Of a stretch of 64,000 nt of DNA, positions 8,507-18,000 are shown piece by piece. A model generated the notes under the pieces. The model saw only the letters and a program-made list of their open reading frames with translations, did not search any database and was not told the DNA's origin. The stretch is from JAJXWB01 sp046349215 (GTDB taxonomy: Bacteria; Pseudomonadota; Alphaproteobacteria; Rhizobiales; Beijerinckiaceae). The DNA is taken from NCBI GenBank assembly GCA_046349215.1, contig JAXMCV010000002.1:930001-994000 (forward strand), given 5' to 3'. Position 1 is the first letter of the stretch; each line of letters opens with the position of its first letter. Made by a program: the position numbers and the translations under genes.

Positions 8507-9544
8507 TCAGTTCACGCCGAGCTTCTTCTGCAGGTTGGTCGACGAGGTCGTGTACTGGAAGGTCAGCTTCTTGTCGGGATAGACGTAGCGGTGGACCTTC
8601 TGCGCGGCGAGCGCGCCCTCGTGGAAGCCGGAGAGAATGAGCTTCAGCTTGCCTGGATAGGTGTTGATGTCGCCGACCGCGAAGATGCCAGGCGTCGACG
8701 TCTCGAACTTCTCGGTATCAACAGGCACGAGGTTTTCGTGCAGGTTGAGGCCCCAGGCGGCGATCGGACCGAGCTTCATCGTGAGGCCGAAGAACGGCAT
8801 CATGCGCTCGCAGGCGAGTTCATGCGCCGCGCCGTCGTTGCGCTTGATGGTGGCGCCGGTGAGCTGGCCGTCCGCGCCGGCGATGGCGCCGACCTGGCCG
8901 ATGACGAGATCCATCTTGCCGGCCGCGACCAGTTCGCGCATCGCGTTGACCGAATGCGGCGCGCCGCGGAATTCGTCGCGGCGATGCACGAGCGTGATGC
9001 GCTTTGCGATGGGATGCAGGTTGAGCGTCCAGTCGAGCGCCGAGTCGCCGCCGCCGACGATGAGCACGTTCCTGTCGCGGAAGTCCTCCATCCGGCGGAC
9101 GGCGTAGAACACCGACTTGCCCTCATAGGCGTCGATGCCGGCGATCGGCGGACGCTTGGGCTGGAACGAGCCGCCGCCGGCCGCCACGATCACCGCCTTG
9201 CATTCGAAGGTCTTGCCGGCGTCGGTTTTCACGCGAAATGCAGGGTGCTCGGGCGAGCCCAGCGTCTCGACCGATTCCACCATTTCTCCGAAATGGTAGA
9301 CCGGATGGAACGGCTCGATCTGCTTGACGAGGTTGTCGACGAGGCCCTGGCCGGAAATCTCGGGGAAGCCGGGAATGTCGTAGATCGGCTTCTCCGGATA
9401 GAGTTCGGAGCACTGGCCGCCGGCGCGCGGCAGGATGTCGATGAGATGCGCGCGAATGTCGAGCAGGCCGAGCTCGAACACGGTGAACAGGCCGGCCGGG
9501 CCGGCGCCGACGATGACGACGTCGGTTGTGATCGTCTCGGTCAT
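8507..9544 (-). CDS. Ferredoxin--NADP+ reductase, thioredoxin-reductase-like type
   Basis: A 345-residue flavoprotein of the TrxR-like FNR class (as YumC). It shows the FAD motif GAGPAGLF at the N-terminus, the segment RAGGQCSELYPEKPIYDIPG, the NADPH-binding GGGDSALDW and the C-terminal FAVGDINTYPGK. It lacks the CxxC redox pair of genuine thioredoxin reductase. It exchanges electrons between NADPH and a ferredoxin in the cytoplasm. Twenty-two bases upstream on the same strand is a 2Fe-2S ferredoxin gene, which is the natural partner, so the two form an operon. Confidence 0.9.
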   Translation of the reverse strand: MTETITTDVVIVGAGPAGLFTVFELGLLDIRAHLIDILPRAGGQCSELYPEKPIYDIPGFPEISGQGLVDNLVKQIEPFHPVYHFGEMVESVETLGSPEHPAFRVKTDAGKTFECKAVIVAAGGGSFQPKRPPIAGIDAYEGKSVFYAVRRMEDFRDRNVLIVGGGDSALDWTLNLHPIAKRITLVHRRDEFRGAPHSVNAMRELVAAGKMDLVIGQVGAIAGADGQLTGATIKRNDGAAHELACERMMPFFGLTMKLGPIAAWGLNLHENLVPVDTEKFETSTPGIFAVGDINTYPGKLKLILSGFHEGALAAQKVHRYVYPDKKLTFQYTTSSTNLQKKLGVN

Positions 9545-9566
9545 GTCAAACCTCGTGCGAAGCGCT

Positions 9567-9887
9567 TCAGCCCTGCTTGCCGGGCGTGTGAACGGTCAGG
9601 CCGTCGAGTTCGTCGGAGACCTTGATCTGGCAGGACAGGCGCGAGGTCGGCTTCACCTCGAAGGCGAAGTCCAGCATGTCCTCTTCCATGGCCGATGCCT
9701 TGCCTGTCTTGTCGGCCCATTTCTCGTCGACATAGACGTGGCAGGTCGCACAGGCGCAGGCGCCGCCGCATTCGGCGAGAATTTCGGGGATCGAATTGCG
9801 GATGGCGGTTTCCATCACGGTCGATCCGTTTTCGGCGTCGACGGTGCGCGAGCGGCCTTCGGAATCGACGAAGGTGATCTTGGCCAT
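9567..9887 (-). CDS. 2Fe-2S ferredoxin, adrenodoxin type
   Basis: A 106-residue cytoplasmic ferredoxin. The cluster ligands follow the adrenodoxin spacing: Cys40, Cys46 and Cys49 in CGGACACATCHVYV, with Cys86 in SCQIKV. This class feeds P450s, aromatic oxygenases and Fe-S assembly. First gene of a two-gene unit with ferredoxin reductase, so NADPH-dependent reduction is the likely source of electrons. The start at 9887 is well placed. The acceptor enzyme is not in the window. Confidence 0.92.
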   Translation of the reverse strand: MAKITFVDSEGRSRTVDAENGSTVMETAIRNSIPEILAECGGACACATCHVYVDEKWADKTGKASAMEEDMLDFAFEVKPTSRLSCQIKVSDELDGLTVHTPGKQG

Positions 9888-10445
9888 GTGAGCGGACTTT
9901 CCTCGGGCGAAAATGGCGTTGCGGCCGCCGGGCGGCGGCGGCCTTCTTTATATGTCTACAAGCGATTTGGCGAGGGCTCGGCAGGGGCGCCCGCGCCAAA
10001 TCCCCCGCCGCCGTTTTCCGGCGCGGGGTTTCGGATAAATCGCCCCGGAGGGCGCGGGACGCCGTCCTTTCGACGCGACCGGATGGTCGGACGAAAGGGT
10101 GAATTCAGATCCAGTCGTCGTTTTGGAGAACGACGTCCCGGCGCGGAGTTTGGAGGCTTGCTCCATCACGCACCCCCGGAGGATTAACTTGCTGTCCTCC
10201 GCGTAAATGCCACGTACAGCGGCACAGGATGGAATGGCTTCGGCCGCCTCCCGCCGTGCTCATCACGCCCGGACGAAAGGCCTCCGCTCCCGCCGCAACC
10301 GCGCTGATGAGGCGCGACTTCCCGCGTGGATTTCACCGAAATCCACGCTTGGGCGCGCCGGGGAATGCAAGGCATCCCCTGATGCGCCCCGCTGCGACGA
10401 GACGATCCGAATTAGACATAAATTCCTATAAATGTCAAGCGCGGA
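9888..10445. other. 558-base intergenic stretch with inverted repeats, no credible gene
   Basis: No reading frame here has a ribosome site or recognisable content. Three inverted repeats are visible: GATTTGGCG (9964-9972) with CGCCAAATC (9994-10002); CGTCGTT with AACGACG around 10116-10135; and a ten-base perfect stem GCGTGGATTT / AAATCCACGC (10324-10348, loop CACCG). These could be transcript structures or decayed repeat DNA. No promoter consensus stands out. Confidence 0.5.
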
Positions 10446-10649
10446 TCAATCGCCCCGACATGCCGAGCTGCGGGCCGCCGGCGTGAGCGAAAGCTTGGAG
10501 GATAAAGCCGCGCCGGTCTGGGCAAAGCTGCCCGTGACGCTGACTCCGACAATATTCAGAAAAAATATCATGACAAATACGCTCAATCCCGTGATCTGCG
10601 CATATTCCGCCGCTGCAGAACCGCTGGTGTTTCTGTAGAATTTAAGCAT
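10446..10649 (-). CDS. Flp-type (class IVb) pilin-like protein
   Basis: A 67-residue protein starting at ATG 10649 behind a GGGGCGGA site. A short basic leader (MLKFYRNTSGSAAAEYAQI) is followed by one hydrophobic helix. The small-residue/Glu-Tyr pattern (GSAAAEY) imitates the Flp prepilin processing site, where a Gly or Ser precedes residues ending in EY. The upstream region is distinctly AT-rich. No prepilin peptidase or secretion ATPase genes are near, so it is an orphan pilin subunit. The assignment is by motif and size only. Confidence 0.7.
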   Translation of the reverse strand: MLKFYRNTSGSAAAEYAQITGLSVFVMIFFLNIVGVSVTGSFAQTGAALSSKLSLTPAARSSACRGD

Positions 10650-11052
10650 ATTCCGCCCCGGATTTGCTTTATATCTCTCATCACAATACATATTTTTCCA
10701 AACTATTCGGGCGCGTTAAAGCGACGTAACGGCTTTGACGGGGAATATTGCAACCCATTTGCACGAAAAGCGGGCGCGCTCGTCCAGCGGAGCTCCGGGC
10801 GGCAAAAATCTCGTTGGATCAATGCTTTGCGTATGACGGCGCTGGCCGGGCGCCCGGGTTGAACGCCCAACCGCGCCGGGCGCGCGGGGCACGTCGTCAG
10901 GCGACGCAGGCCACATGGGATCCCCGCCACACGATTTTGTCCCGAAGTGTCAAGAAGCGCGCAAGCGCAGCCTAAGCGGTCGGGCCTGCCGGATTCTAGG
11001 ATAGGCCATCGATGCGGCGGCCACATCGCCGCGCGAAAGCGGGAGATTCCAT
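10650..11052. other. 403-base intergenic region, nothing certain
   Basis: The first 60 bases are AT-rich (upstream of the pilin gene) and may hold its promoter, with a TATAAA about 20 bases before the pilin ATG. The rest is GC-rich, and its short reading frames have low-complexity composition and no ribosome site. I see no RNA gene. Confidence 0.4.
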
Positions 11053-12480
11053 ATGCGACTGACACGACGTGAAGCCGCCGCCGCCCTGGGACTTGCCGGC
11101 GGGGCTGCTGCGACGCCGGCCGCCGCCGAGGGACTGCTCGACGATCTCGCCCACGCGAAGGACGACTTCGTCGCCGCGTCCGACGCCTATATCTACGGCT
11201 ATCCTCTGGTCACGATGGAATATACGCGGCGCGTGATGACCAACGTCGCCGGCGTCGAAGCGACGCGCGGACCGATGGGGCAGTTCGTGCGCGCGCGCAG
11301 CTATCCGGACGCGACCTATCGCGACGTCACCGCGCCGAACGCCGATACGCTCTACACGATCGTCTGGCTCGATGTCGGCAAGGAGCCGTGGATCGTCAGC
11401 ATTCCCGACATGGCCGGTCGCTACTTCCTGTTCCCGATGCTGAGCGGCTGGACCGACGTGTTCCAGGTTCCTGGCAAGCGCACGACCGGCACGGGCGCGC
11501 AGACCTATGCGATCACCGGGCCGGGCTGGAAGGGAACGCTTCCGGCGGGCGTCGTCGAATACAAGTCGCCGACCTCGATGGTGTGGGTGCTCGGCCGCAT
11601 CTATTGCACCGGCACGCCGGAAGATTACGCGGCCGTCCACAAGCTGCAGGACGCCTGCAAGGCCTATCCGCTCAGCGCCTGGGGCAAGGACTGGACGCCG
11701 CCGGCCTCGACCGTCAACGCGTCGATCGACATGAAGAAGCCGGTGCGCGACCAGGTCAACGATCTCAGCGGCGTCGAATATTTCAAGCTGCTCGCGGAAT
11801 TGCTGAAGACGAATCCGCCGGCCGCCGCGGACGCCAAGATACTGCCCAAGCTCGCGCAGGTCGGCATCGTTCCCGGCAAGGATTTCGATCCGAGCGTCGC
11901 CGATCCGAAGATCCTGAACCGCGTGCCGAAGCTCAGCTTCGACCGCATCATGCTGCATTTCATCACCGGGCCGGAGATCAAGAACATCAACGGCTGGCGT
12001 TTCACGACCAAGACCGGCCTCTACGGGACGGATTACATCCAGCGCGCGCTGGTCACGGCGATCGGTCTCGGCGCCAACCGGCCGGAAGACGCGATCTATC
12101 CGACTTCGCTGAAGTCCGGCAGCGGCCTGCTGGCGCGCAAGTACGACGGCGCGAACAAATACGTCATGCACTTCCCGAAAGGACAGCTTCCGCCGGTGAA
12201 GGGCTTCTGGTCGCTGACCATGTACGACGAGAATTATTTCTTCGTCGCCAATCCGCTGAACCGTTACTCGATCAGCGCGCGGCAGAACCTGAAGGCCAAT
12301 CCGGATGGTTCGGTCGACCTCTACATCCAGAACGAGTCGCCCGGCGCGGACAAGGAATCGAACTGGCTGCCGGCGCCCAAGGGCAAGTTCGTCCTGATGC
12401 TGCGCACCTACTGGCCGGACACCAAGCCGCCGTCGATCATCGACGGATCGTGGAAGATACCGGAGGTGAAGAAGGTCTAG
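11053..12480 (+). CDS. DUF1254/DUF1214 domain protein, Tat-exported
   Basis: A 475-residue protein of the widespread DUF1254-DUF1214 family. The N-terminus carries a twin-arginine signal (LTRREAAAALGLAGGAAA, cleaved around AAAEG). The DUF1254 part starts with DAYIYGYPLVTMEYTRRVM and contains the conserved APNADTLYTIVWLDV; the C-terminal DUF1214 part has FWSLTMYDENYFF and the later WLPAPKGKFVLMLRTYWP. The family is periplasmic and of unknown biochemical role; these proteins often occur near transport or stress genes. Single gene here, followed by a hairpin. Confidence 0.88.
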   Translation: MRLTRREAAAALGLAGGAAATPAAAEGLLDDLAHAKDDFVAASDAYIYGYPLVTMEYTRRVMTNVAGVEATRGPMGQFVRARSYPDATYRDVTAPNADTLYTIVWLDVGKEPWIVSIPDMAGRYFLFPMLSGWTDVFQVPGKRTTGTGAQTYAITGPGWKGTLPAGVVEYKSPTSMVWVLGRIYCTGTPEDYAAVHKLQDACKAYPLSAWGKDWTPPASTVNASIDMKKPVRDQVNDLSGVEYFKLLAELLKTNPPAAADAKILPKLAQVGIVPGKDFDPSVADPKILNRVPKLSFDRIMLHFITGPEIKNINGWRFTTKTGLYGTDYIQRALVTAIGLGANRPEDAIYPTSLKSGSGLLARKYDGANKYVMHFPKGQLPPVKGFWSLTMYDENYFFVANPLNRYSISARQNLKANPDGSVDLYIQNESPGADKESNWLPAPKGKFVLMLRTYWPDTKPPSIIDGSWKIPEVKKV

Positions 12481-12491
12481 CCACACAAGGG

Positions 12492-12513
12492 GGAGCGGTC
12501 GTGCGACCGCTCC
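12492..12513 (+). terminator. Hairpin terminator after the DUF1254 gene
   Basis: A perfect ten-base inverted repeat, GGAGCGGTCG / CGACCGCTCC, with a two-base centre starts twelve bases after the stop. A short pyrimidine-rich run follows (TCCGCCTTCGTCTCTC). Confidence 0.65.
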
Positions 12514-12586
12514 GCCTTCGTCTCTCGCGGCGCAGCCCGATACGACTGGCCGGGCCAGCCTCGGGGCCGGAGTTTCGGGAAGCGGC

Positions 12587-12994
12587 TCAGCCCGCCAGCA
12601 GGCCGGCGATGGATTCGTGGGCCGCGGCGACGGCGCCCGAAAGCTGGGCGAGGGGGGCGGCAAGATCGCGATCGGACCGGGACGCGGCCTCGTAGGCCTC
12701 GGCGGCCTCTGCGACGGCGAATGCGCCGACGGCCCTGGCCGAACCTTTCAGCGTATGGGCGAGATCGGCGCGCCAGCGGCCGTCCGGCATCATCGGGTCC
12801 TGCAGCCGTCCCACGATCTGGGTGGACTGGCGGTCGAACAGGCGGAGCAGTTCGGCCTCGAGGTCGCGTTCGCCGAAGGTCTGCTTGGCGAGGTGGACCA
12901 GGTCGATCGGCCGGGCTTCGGCCTGAGCCGCCGGAACGAAACGCTCGGCCGGTTCGACGAGAACACGCGCAGTCTGGGCCAATTCAGCCTCCAT
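12587..12994 (-). CDS. Histidine phosphotransfer (Hpt) domain protein
   Basis: A 135-residue single-domain Hpt protein, start ATG 12994. The phosphorylatable histidine is in LAHTLKGSARAVGA, matching the family HxxKG core, within an all-helical region (residues about 35-125). Such proteins relay phosphate between a hybrid kinase and a response regulator. No kinase or regulator is adjacent. It is divergent from the giant coiled-coil gene, sharing a 259-base intergenic region, which suggests a link to polarity or cell-cycle signalling but does not prove it. Confidence 0.85.
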   Translation of the reverse strand: MEAELAQTARVLVEPAERFVPAAQAEARPIDLVHLAKQTFGERDLEAELLRLFDRQSTQIVGRLQDPMMPDGRWRADLAHTLKGSARAVGAFAVAEAAEAYEAASRSDRDLAAPLAQLSGAVAAAHESIAGLLAG

Positions 12995-13253
12995 CGTCTT
13001 ACCCCGCCAAATGCGGACCCCGGCGCCCGAACCGCGCCATCGTCGGTTCAAGCCGCTCTCAAAAGGGTTGAATTTGGCTGTTTCACGTCAGTGTTGGTTC
13101 AACATGGTGAACAGGGCGTTAACGACGTTTGGAAGTTGCGATCGACCCACGGTTTCAATCAGAAGCAGCGAAGAGTAGAGTTACAATTGGTTAACGGTTC
13201 CGCATGCGGGCGGAATCCGTCCGGCGGAAGCCGGCCTGTACGAGAGGCGTTTC

Positions 13254-16200
13254 ATGTCGACCCAACCCAAGGCTCAGGATGCGGCCAGCGCCGCCTTCTC
13301 GGCGATCGAGGACGCGTTGAATCTCAACGCGCCGGACGCCGGCAAGGGAGAAGGGGAGGCCGCGGCCTCGCCAGGGAACAATGACGCGCCCCTGCCGCGC
13401 CTTCCCGAGGTCAAGGACGACGAACTGAGGAAGCATTTGTCCGCGTCCGCCACCGACGCAGCAAGGGCGCCGGAGCCGCGCGCCGAAAGCCGTGTTTCCG
13501 CCGCGCCGTCCGCCGCCAACGACGACCGCCGCACGGTCGGCCAGATCCTGCAGGCCATGCAGGTGCGCCCGAGCGCCACGCCGCTGGTGCTGGCGACCTT
13601 CGCCGCCGCGGTCTGGGCTCTCGTCTGGGCGATCTACGCCAACGCCAACCGGGCGACGCTGTTTTCCGGCGATCTCGGGCGGCTCGAGCCGGCGCTGGCC
13701 GCCGTCGCGCTGCTCGGCCCCATCGTGTTCTTCTTCCTCCTGGCGATCATCGCCCGCCGCGCCCAGGAAATGCGCCTGACGGCCCGCTCGATGACCGAGG
13801 TGGCGATCCGGCTCGCCGAACCCGAGACCATCGCCACCGAGCAGGTCATCACGCTGTCGCAGGCGATCCGCCGCGAGGTCGCCTCGATGGGCGACGGCAT
13901 CGAGCGGGCGCTCGCCCGCGCCAGCGAGCTCGAGACGATGGTGCGCTCCGAAGTGGCGACGCTCGAGCGGTCCTATTCGGACAACGAGCGGCGCATCCGC
14001 GCGCTGATCGACGAATTATCGAACGAGCGCGAAGCCATCGTCGTCAACGCCGACAAGGTGCGCGGCGCCATGTCCGGCGCGCACGAGAACCTAGCCCAGA
14101 CGCTGGCTGCGACTTCGCAGCGCCTCGCCGAAACCGTGAGCGAAGCCGGCGTGCGCGTCACGCAGTCGCTCGGCGCCAAGAGCGAGGAGATTTCCGGCTC
14201 GCTCAACCAGACCGGCGAGCGCATCGTCAGCGGCCTGTCGACGCACGGCGGCGAGATCATCGCCCGCCTCGCCGAGACCGGCGAACGCGTCGTCTCGAGC
14301 GTGTCGACGCAGGGCGGCGAACTCGTCCGCAATCTCACCGAGACCGGCGAGACGGTCACACGCCATCTCGGCGCGACCGGCGACCAGGTTTCAACGCTGC
14401 TTGCCACCCGGCTCGACGAATCCACCGCCAAGCTGCGCGAGACCAGCGAAACGATCGCGCTCGACCTGCAGGGTCGCAGCGAAGACGTCGTGCGTCGCCT
14501 CGGCGCGCTGTCGGAAAGCGTCGCCACGACCATCGACGGACACGGCAAGGACCTGATCGACCGCCTGGCGGCGACCGGCGACCGTATCCACGAGACGGTG
14601 ACGGTGCACGGCGCCCATCTCGATTCGGCGATCGCGGCCACCAGCGTGCGCCTGCACGACAGCCTGAGCGAGGGCGCGCAGCGCATCTCCGAACAGCTCT
14701 CGACCGCCACGCAACAGGTCGACGAGCATTTCGCCAGCGCCTCCGCGCATCTCAACGACACGCTGGGCAGCCGCGTCGCGGAAGCCGCGCACACGTTCGA
14801 GACGCATGGTTCGAGGCTCGCCGAGCTCCTCGACACCACGCACGAGCGCGCCCGCGGCGAACTCGAGGCGCACAGCGACCGCCTGGTCGCGCTCTACGTC
14901 GACAAGACGGCGGAGACCGCCGCCACCCTCGGCCGCCATGCCGACGAATTGCACGACCGCCTGGCGGCGACCGCCGCGCAGGCCCAGGAGAATTTCCACC
15001 ACCACAGCGCATCGCTGCACGAGACTCTGTCCTCGGCGACGGTTTCGCTGATCGAGGCGGTGGAAGGCCGCACCAGCGAATTGCAGGAAGGCTTCGTCTC
15101 GACCGCGCAGGCTGCGACGGAAGCGCTGCATGCGCAGATCGCCGGCCTGAACGTCGAGTTCCAGGACAGCGCCGAACGCGCGCTCGGCAATCTCCAGCAC
15201 CAGACCGGCGACCTGCATGTCCGCTTCGCCGCCGCGGCCAGCGAGGCCGTGGAAGCGATCGGCGTGCACGGCGACCGCATCAACGAGACGATCGCCGCGC
15301 AGATCGAGGCCTTCGCGGAATCTCTGTCGCGCCACGAGGGCGAAACGACCAGCCGGCTCGTCGAGCAGGGCGAGCGCATCTCCGGCGACCTCGTGTCGCG
15401 CCTGGCCGGTTTCGAATCCTCGCTCGAGGAGACGGCCGCCCGGATCGGTCACAATTCGCAGAGCTTCCACGAGACGCTGGGCGAACGCCTGGACAATTTC
15501 GAGCAGACGCTGCGCGCCCATGGCGAGCGCGCGAGCGAAGCGATCGGCGAGCATTCGCGCGCCTTCACGCAGGAACTCGGCGCGCATTCGCAGGCCATCG
15601 AACAGGCGGTCACCGTCCATGGCGCGCAGCTCGCCGTGTCGCTGGCCGAACGCTCCACCGCGATCGCCGACCAGCTCGGCCAGCAGCTCGAAGCCTTCGA
15701 GACACGCTCCACCGACAAGGTGCGCGAGGCGGCGCAGACGCTGGACGAACTGATCGCCCGCATCGACGGCGGTCTGGAAGCCCGCTCGCAGACCTTCAAC
15801 GAGGCGCTGACGCGTCGCGCCATCGAGATCGCCCGCGTTCTTGGCGAGGGCGGTCGCGACGTCACCCAGGCGCTCGACGCCAAGGCGAAGGAGATCGACG
15901 AGATCCTGCTCGGCCGTTCCACCGAGCTCAGCGAGACGCTCGGCGCAAAGGCCGAGGAAATCAACGCGACGCTCGGCGGGCGCGCCAGCGAGATCGCCGA
16001 AACGCTCGACGGCCGCATCGCCGAATTCGAGAGCCGCGTGGTCGGCCGTCTCGACGCCGTGTCCGACGAGATCAACGGCCGCGGCCTCGAAGTGGCGCAG
16101 TCGCTCGCCAATCGCGTCGAGGAGTTCGAGAACCGTGTCGTGGCGCGTCTCAGCGACGTGTCGTCCGACATCGACGCGCGCGGACGCTCCGTGGTGGACC

Positions 16201-17975
16201 TCATCGCCGCCCGCGTCCAGGAAATCGGCTCGACGCTCAATGTCGCGCGCCGCGAACTCGACCAGATGCTGCACCAGCGCACCGGCGAACTCGGCGAGAC
16301 GATCGTCAGGCAGGTGACCGACGCCAATACGGCGATCGTCGCCAATCTCGAGAACCTCGAGACTTCACTGCGCACGCGCGGCGAGAGCCTGTCGGAACTG
16401 CTGTCCAGCCGGTCCAGCGACCTGCACCAGATCTTCGACACGAAGGGCGCGCTGCTCATCGACCTTCTCACCGCGCGCGGCGACGAAGTGTCGAAGGAAC
16501 TCGCCTCCGTCGGCGAGCTCGTCACCAACGCGATCGAACAGCGCAGCTCGGCCGTCGTGGAGCACCTGGCGCGCAAGCAGGCGGATATCGTCGGCGCGGT
16601 CGGCGGCGTGCACGACAAGGTTCGGGACGAATTGTCGGTCGTGCTGACGCGCCTCGGCGAAACGAACAACGCCCTGCAGGGCATCGTCGGCCAGGCGTCG
16701 TCGAACCTGTCGTCGCTCGACAGCACGCTGGTCGAAAAGCTCGCGCAATTCCGCGCGTCGATCGAAATGGCGTCCAGCAACGTGGAGCAGATCGCTTCGA
16801 CGGCGACGTCGGTCACCGAGCAGAACGAAATCCTCAACAACGCCGTCCAGGCGTTGTCGCAGGCCCAGGCCGCGCTCGACGGCACGCTCGAATCCCGCCG
16901 CGCCTCGCTGCAGGCGATGCTGGAGGAAATGGATCGTCGCCGCGACGATTTCGACAATGTGCTGGAGGCTTTCTCCGGCCTCGTCGAAAACGCCTTCCGC
17001 TCCTCGGAAAGCCGCGCGCGCGAAATCGGCACCTTCCTGGCCGAAGCCGCGCAGACGACGGCCGTTTCGGTCGAGCAGCAGTTCGGCGAAATCCGCTCGG
17101 CGACCGGCCGCGAACGCGAACGCACGGCGGCTGCGCTGCGCGCCGCCTACGAGCAGGCCAACGACGAGATGACGCGCCTGTTCGGCGACGCGACCGAGAG
17201 GTTCGCCGCAGCGGCGGCCGAGATCCGTTCGGCGACCGGCGACATCCAGCGCGAACTCGAAGATACGCGCCGCGAACTCGCCCGCGCCGCCGCGGACCTG
17301 CCGCGCGAGGCGCTCGAACAGGCCTCGGCCATGCGCCGCGTCGTCGGCGAGCAGATCAAGGCGGTGAACGAACTCGGCGCCATCGTCGAGCGCGCCGGCA
17401 AGCCCTACGATCCGGCCGAGACGCCAGCCGCACCGGCTGCGCCCGCGCCGCGCGCCGAACAGCGGCGTCCCGCCGCGCCGCGCAGCCAGACCCTGCCGCC
17501 GCGCGAGGAGCCGCAACGCCAGCGCCCGGCTGCGCCTGCGCCGCGCGCCGCCGAACCCGCGGGCGACCGCGGCCCTGGCTGGCTGTCGGGCATTCTCGCG
17601 CGCGCCGCGCGCGATGAGGCGCCGGCGACCAAGCCCATCGACTCGCTCGACGCGCTGTCGCTCGACATAGCCCGCATGCTCGATCACGATGCTGTGGTCG
17701 ACATGTGGGAGCGCTATCGTCGCGGCGAGCAGAACGTGTTCGACCGCCGGCTCTACACGCCGCAAGGGGGCGCGGCGTTCGACGAGATCCGCCGCCGCTA
17801 TCGTGGCGAGCGCGAGTTCCGCGACACGGTCGATCGCTACATCCAGGAGTTCGAGCGCCTGCTGTCGGAAGTCGCGCGCGACGATCGCGACGGTTCGCTC
17901 GCCAAGTCCTACCTCGTGTCCGACACGGGCAAGGTCTACACGATGCTGGCGCACGCAGCGCAGCGTTTCGAATAA
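13254..17975 (+). CDS. Giant coiled-coil polar protein, GPR/RgsE-like (apolipoprotein-like repeats)
   Basis: A 1573-residue protein. Order: a Pro/Ala-rich acidic N-terminus; two transmembrane helices (about 109-128 and 147-167); a coiled coil; a long array of eleven-residue repeats (about 266-1130); a second coiled-coil region to about 1380; a Pro/Ala/Arg linker; and a conserved C-terminal domain (about 1465-1573, with YRRGEQNVFDRRLYTPQG and FDEIRRRYRGEREF). This architecture matches the growth pole ring protein GPR of Agrobacterium and RgsE of Sinorhizobium, reported as larger (about 2100 residues) and required for polar growth. Homology is inferred from layout and my memory of the family, not from alignment. 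It ends at a very strong terminator. Confidence 0.75.
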   Translation: MSTQPKAQDAASAAFSAIEDALNLNAPDAGKGEGEAAASPGNNDAPLPRLPEVKDDELRKHLSASATDAARAPEPRAESRVSAAPSAANDDRRTVGQILQAMQVRPSATPLVLATFAAAVWALVWAIYANANRATLFSGDLGRLEPALAAVALLGPIVFFFLLAIIARRAQEMRLTARSMTEVAIRLAEPETIATEQVITLSQAIRREVASMGDGIERALARASELETMVRSEVATLERSYSDNERRIRALIDELSNEREAIVVNADKVRGAMSGAHENLAQTLAATSQRLAETVSEAGVRVTQSLGAKSEEISGSLNQTGERIVSGLSTHGGEIIARLAETGERVVSSVSTQGGELVRNLTETGETVTRHLGATGDQVSTLLATRLDESTAKLRETSETIALDLQGRSEDVVRRLGALSESVATTIDGHGKDLIDRLAATGDRIHETVTVHGAHLDSAIAATSVRLHDSLSEGAQRISEQLSTATQQVDEHFASASAHLNDTLGSRVAEAAHTFETHGSRLAELLDTTHERARGELEAHSDRLVALYVDKTAETAATLGRHADELHDRLAATAAQAQENFHHHSASLHETLSSATVSLIEAVEGRTSELQEGFVSTAQAATEALHAQIAGLNVEFQDSAERALGNLQHQTGDLHVRFAAAASEAVEAIGVHGDRINETIAAQIEAFAESLSRHEGETTSRLVEQGERISGDLVSRLAGFESSLEETAARIGHNSQSFHETLGERLDNFEQTLRAHGERASEAIGEHSRAFTQELGAHSQAIEQAVTVHGAQLAVSLAERSTAIADQLGQQLEAFETRSTDKVREAAQTLDELIARIDGGLEARSQTFNEALTRRAIEIARVLGEGGRDVTQALDAKAKEIDEILLGRSTELSETLGAKAEEINATLGGRASEIAETLDGRIAEFESRVVGRLDAVSDEINGRGLEVAQSLANRVEEFENRVVARLSDVSSDIDARGRSVVDLIAARVQEIGSTLNVARRELDQMLHQRTGELGETIVRQVTDANTAIVANLENLETSLRTRGESLSELLSSRSSDLHQIFDTKGALLIDLLTARGDEVSKELASVGELVTNAIEQRSSAVVEHLARKQADIVGAVGGVHDKVRDELSVVLTRLGETNNALQGIVGQASSNLSSLDSTLVEKLAQFRASIEMASSNVEQIASTATSVTEQNEILNNAVQALSQAQAALDGTLESRRASLQAMLEEMDRRRDDFDNVLEAFSGLVENAFRSSESRAREIGTFLAEAAQTTAVSVEQQFGEIRSATGRERERTAAALRAAYEQANDEMTRLFGDATERFAAAAAEIRSATGDIQRELEDTRRELARAAADLPREALEQASAMRRVVGEQIKAVNELGAIVERAGKPYDPAETPAAPAAPAPRAEQRRPAAPRSQTLPPREEPQRQRPAAPAPRAAEPAGDRGPGWLSGILARAARDEAPATKPIDSLDALSLDIARMLDHDAVVDMWERYRRGEQNVFDRRLYTPQGGAAFDEIRRRYRGEREFRDTVDRYIQEFERLLSEVARDDRDGSLAKSYLVSDTGKVYTMLAHAAQRFE
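14049..16640 (+). repeat. About 78 tandem eleven-residue (33-base) coding repeats
   Basis: The translation divides cleanly into hendecads, for example GERIVSGLSTH, GGEIIARLAET, GERVVSSVSTQ, GGELVRNLTET, GETVTRHLGAT, GDQVSTLLATR. Typical unit: small or Gly/Ser, Asp/Glu/Ser, Glu/Arg, hydrophobic, two variable, hydrophobic, hydrophobic or small, then three polar. The phase holds for tens of units; one seven-residue unit (AARIGHN, near 15444) interrupts it. Eleven-residue periodicity gives a nearly straight or right-handed coil, or an amphipathic apolipoprotein-like helix. Confidence 0.85.
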
Positions 17976-18000
17976 TCGTTCGCTTCTCCAGGGCGGACAG

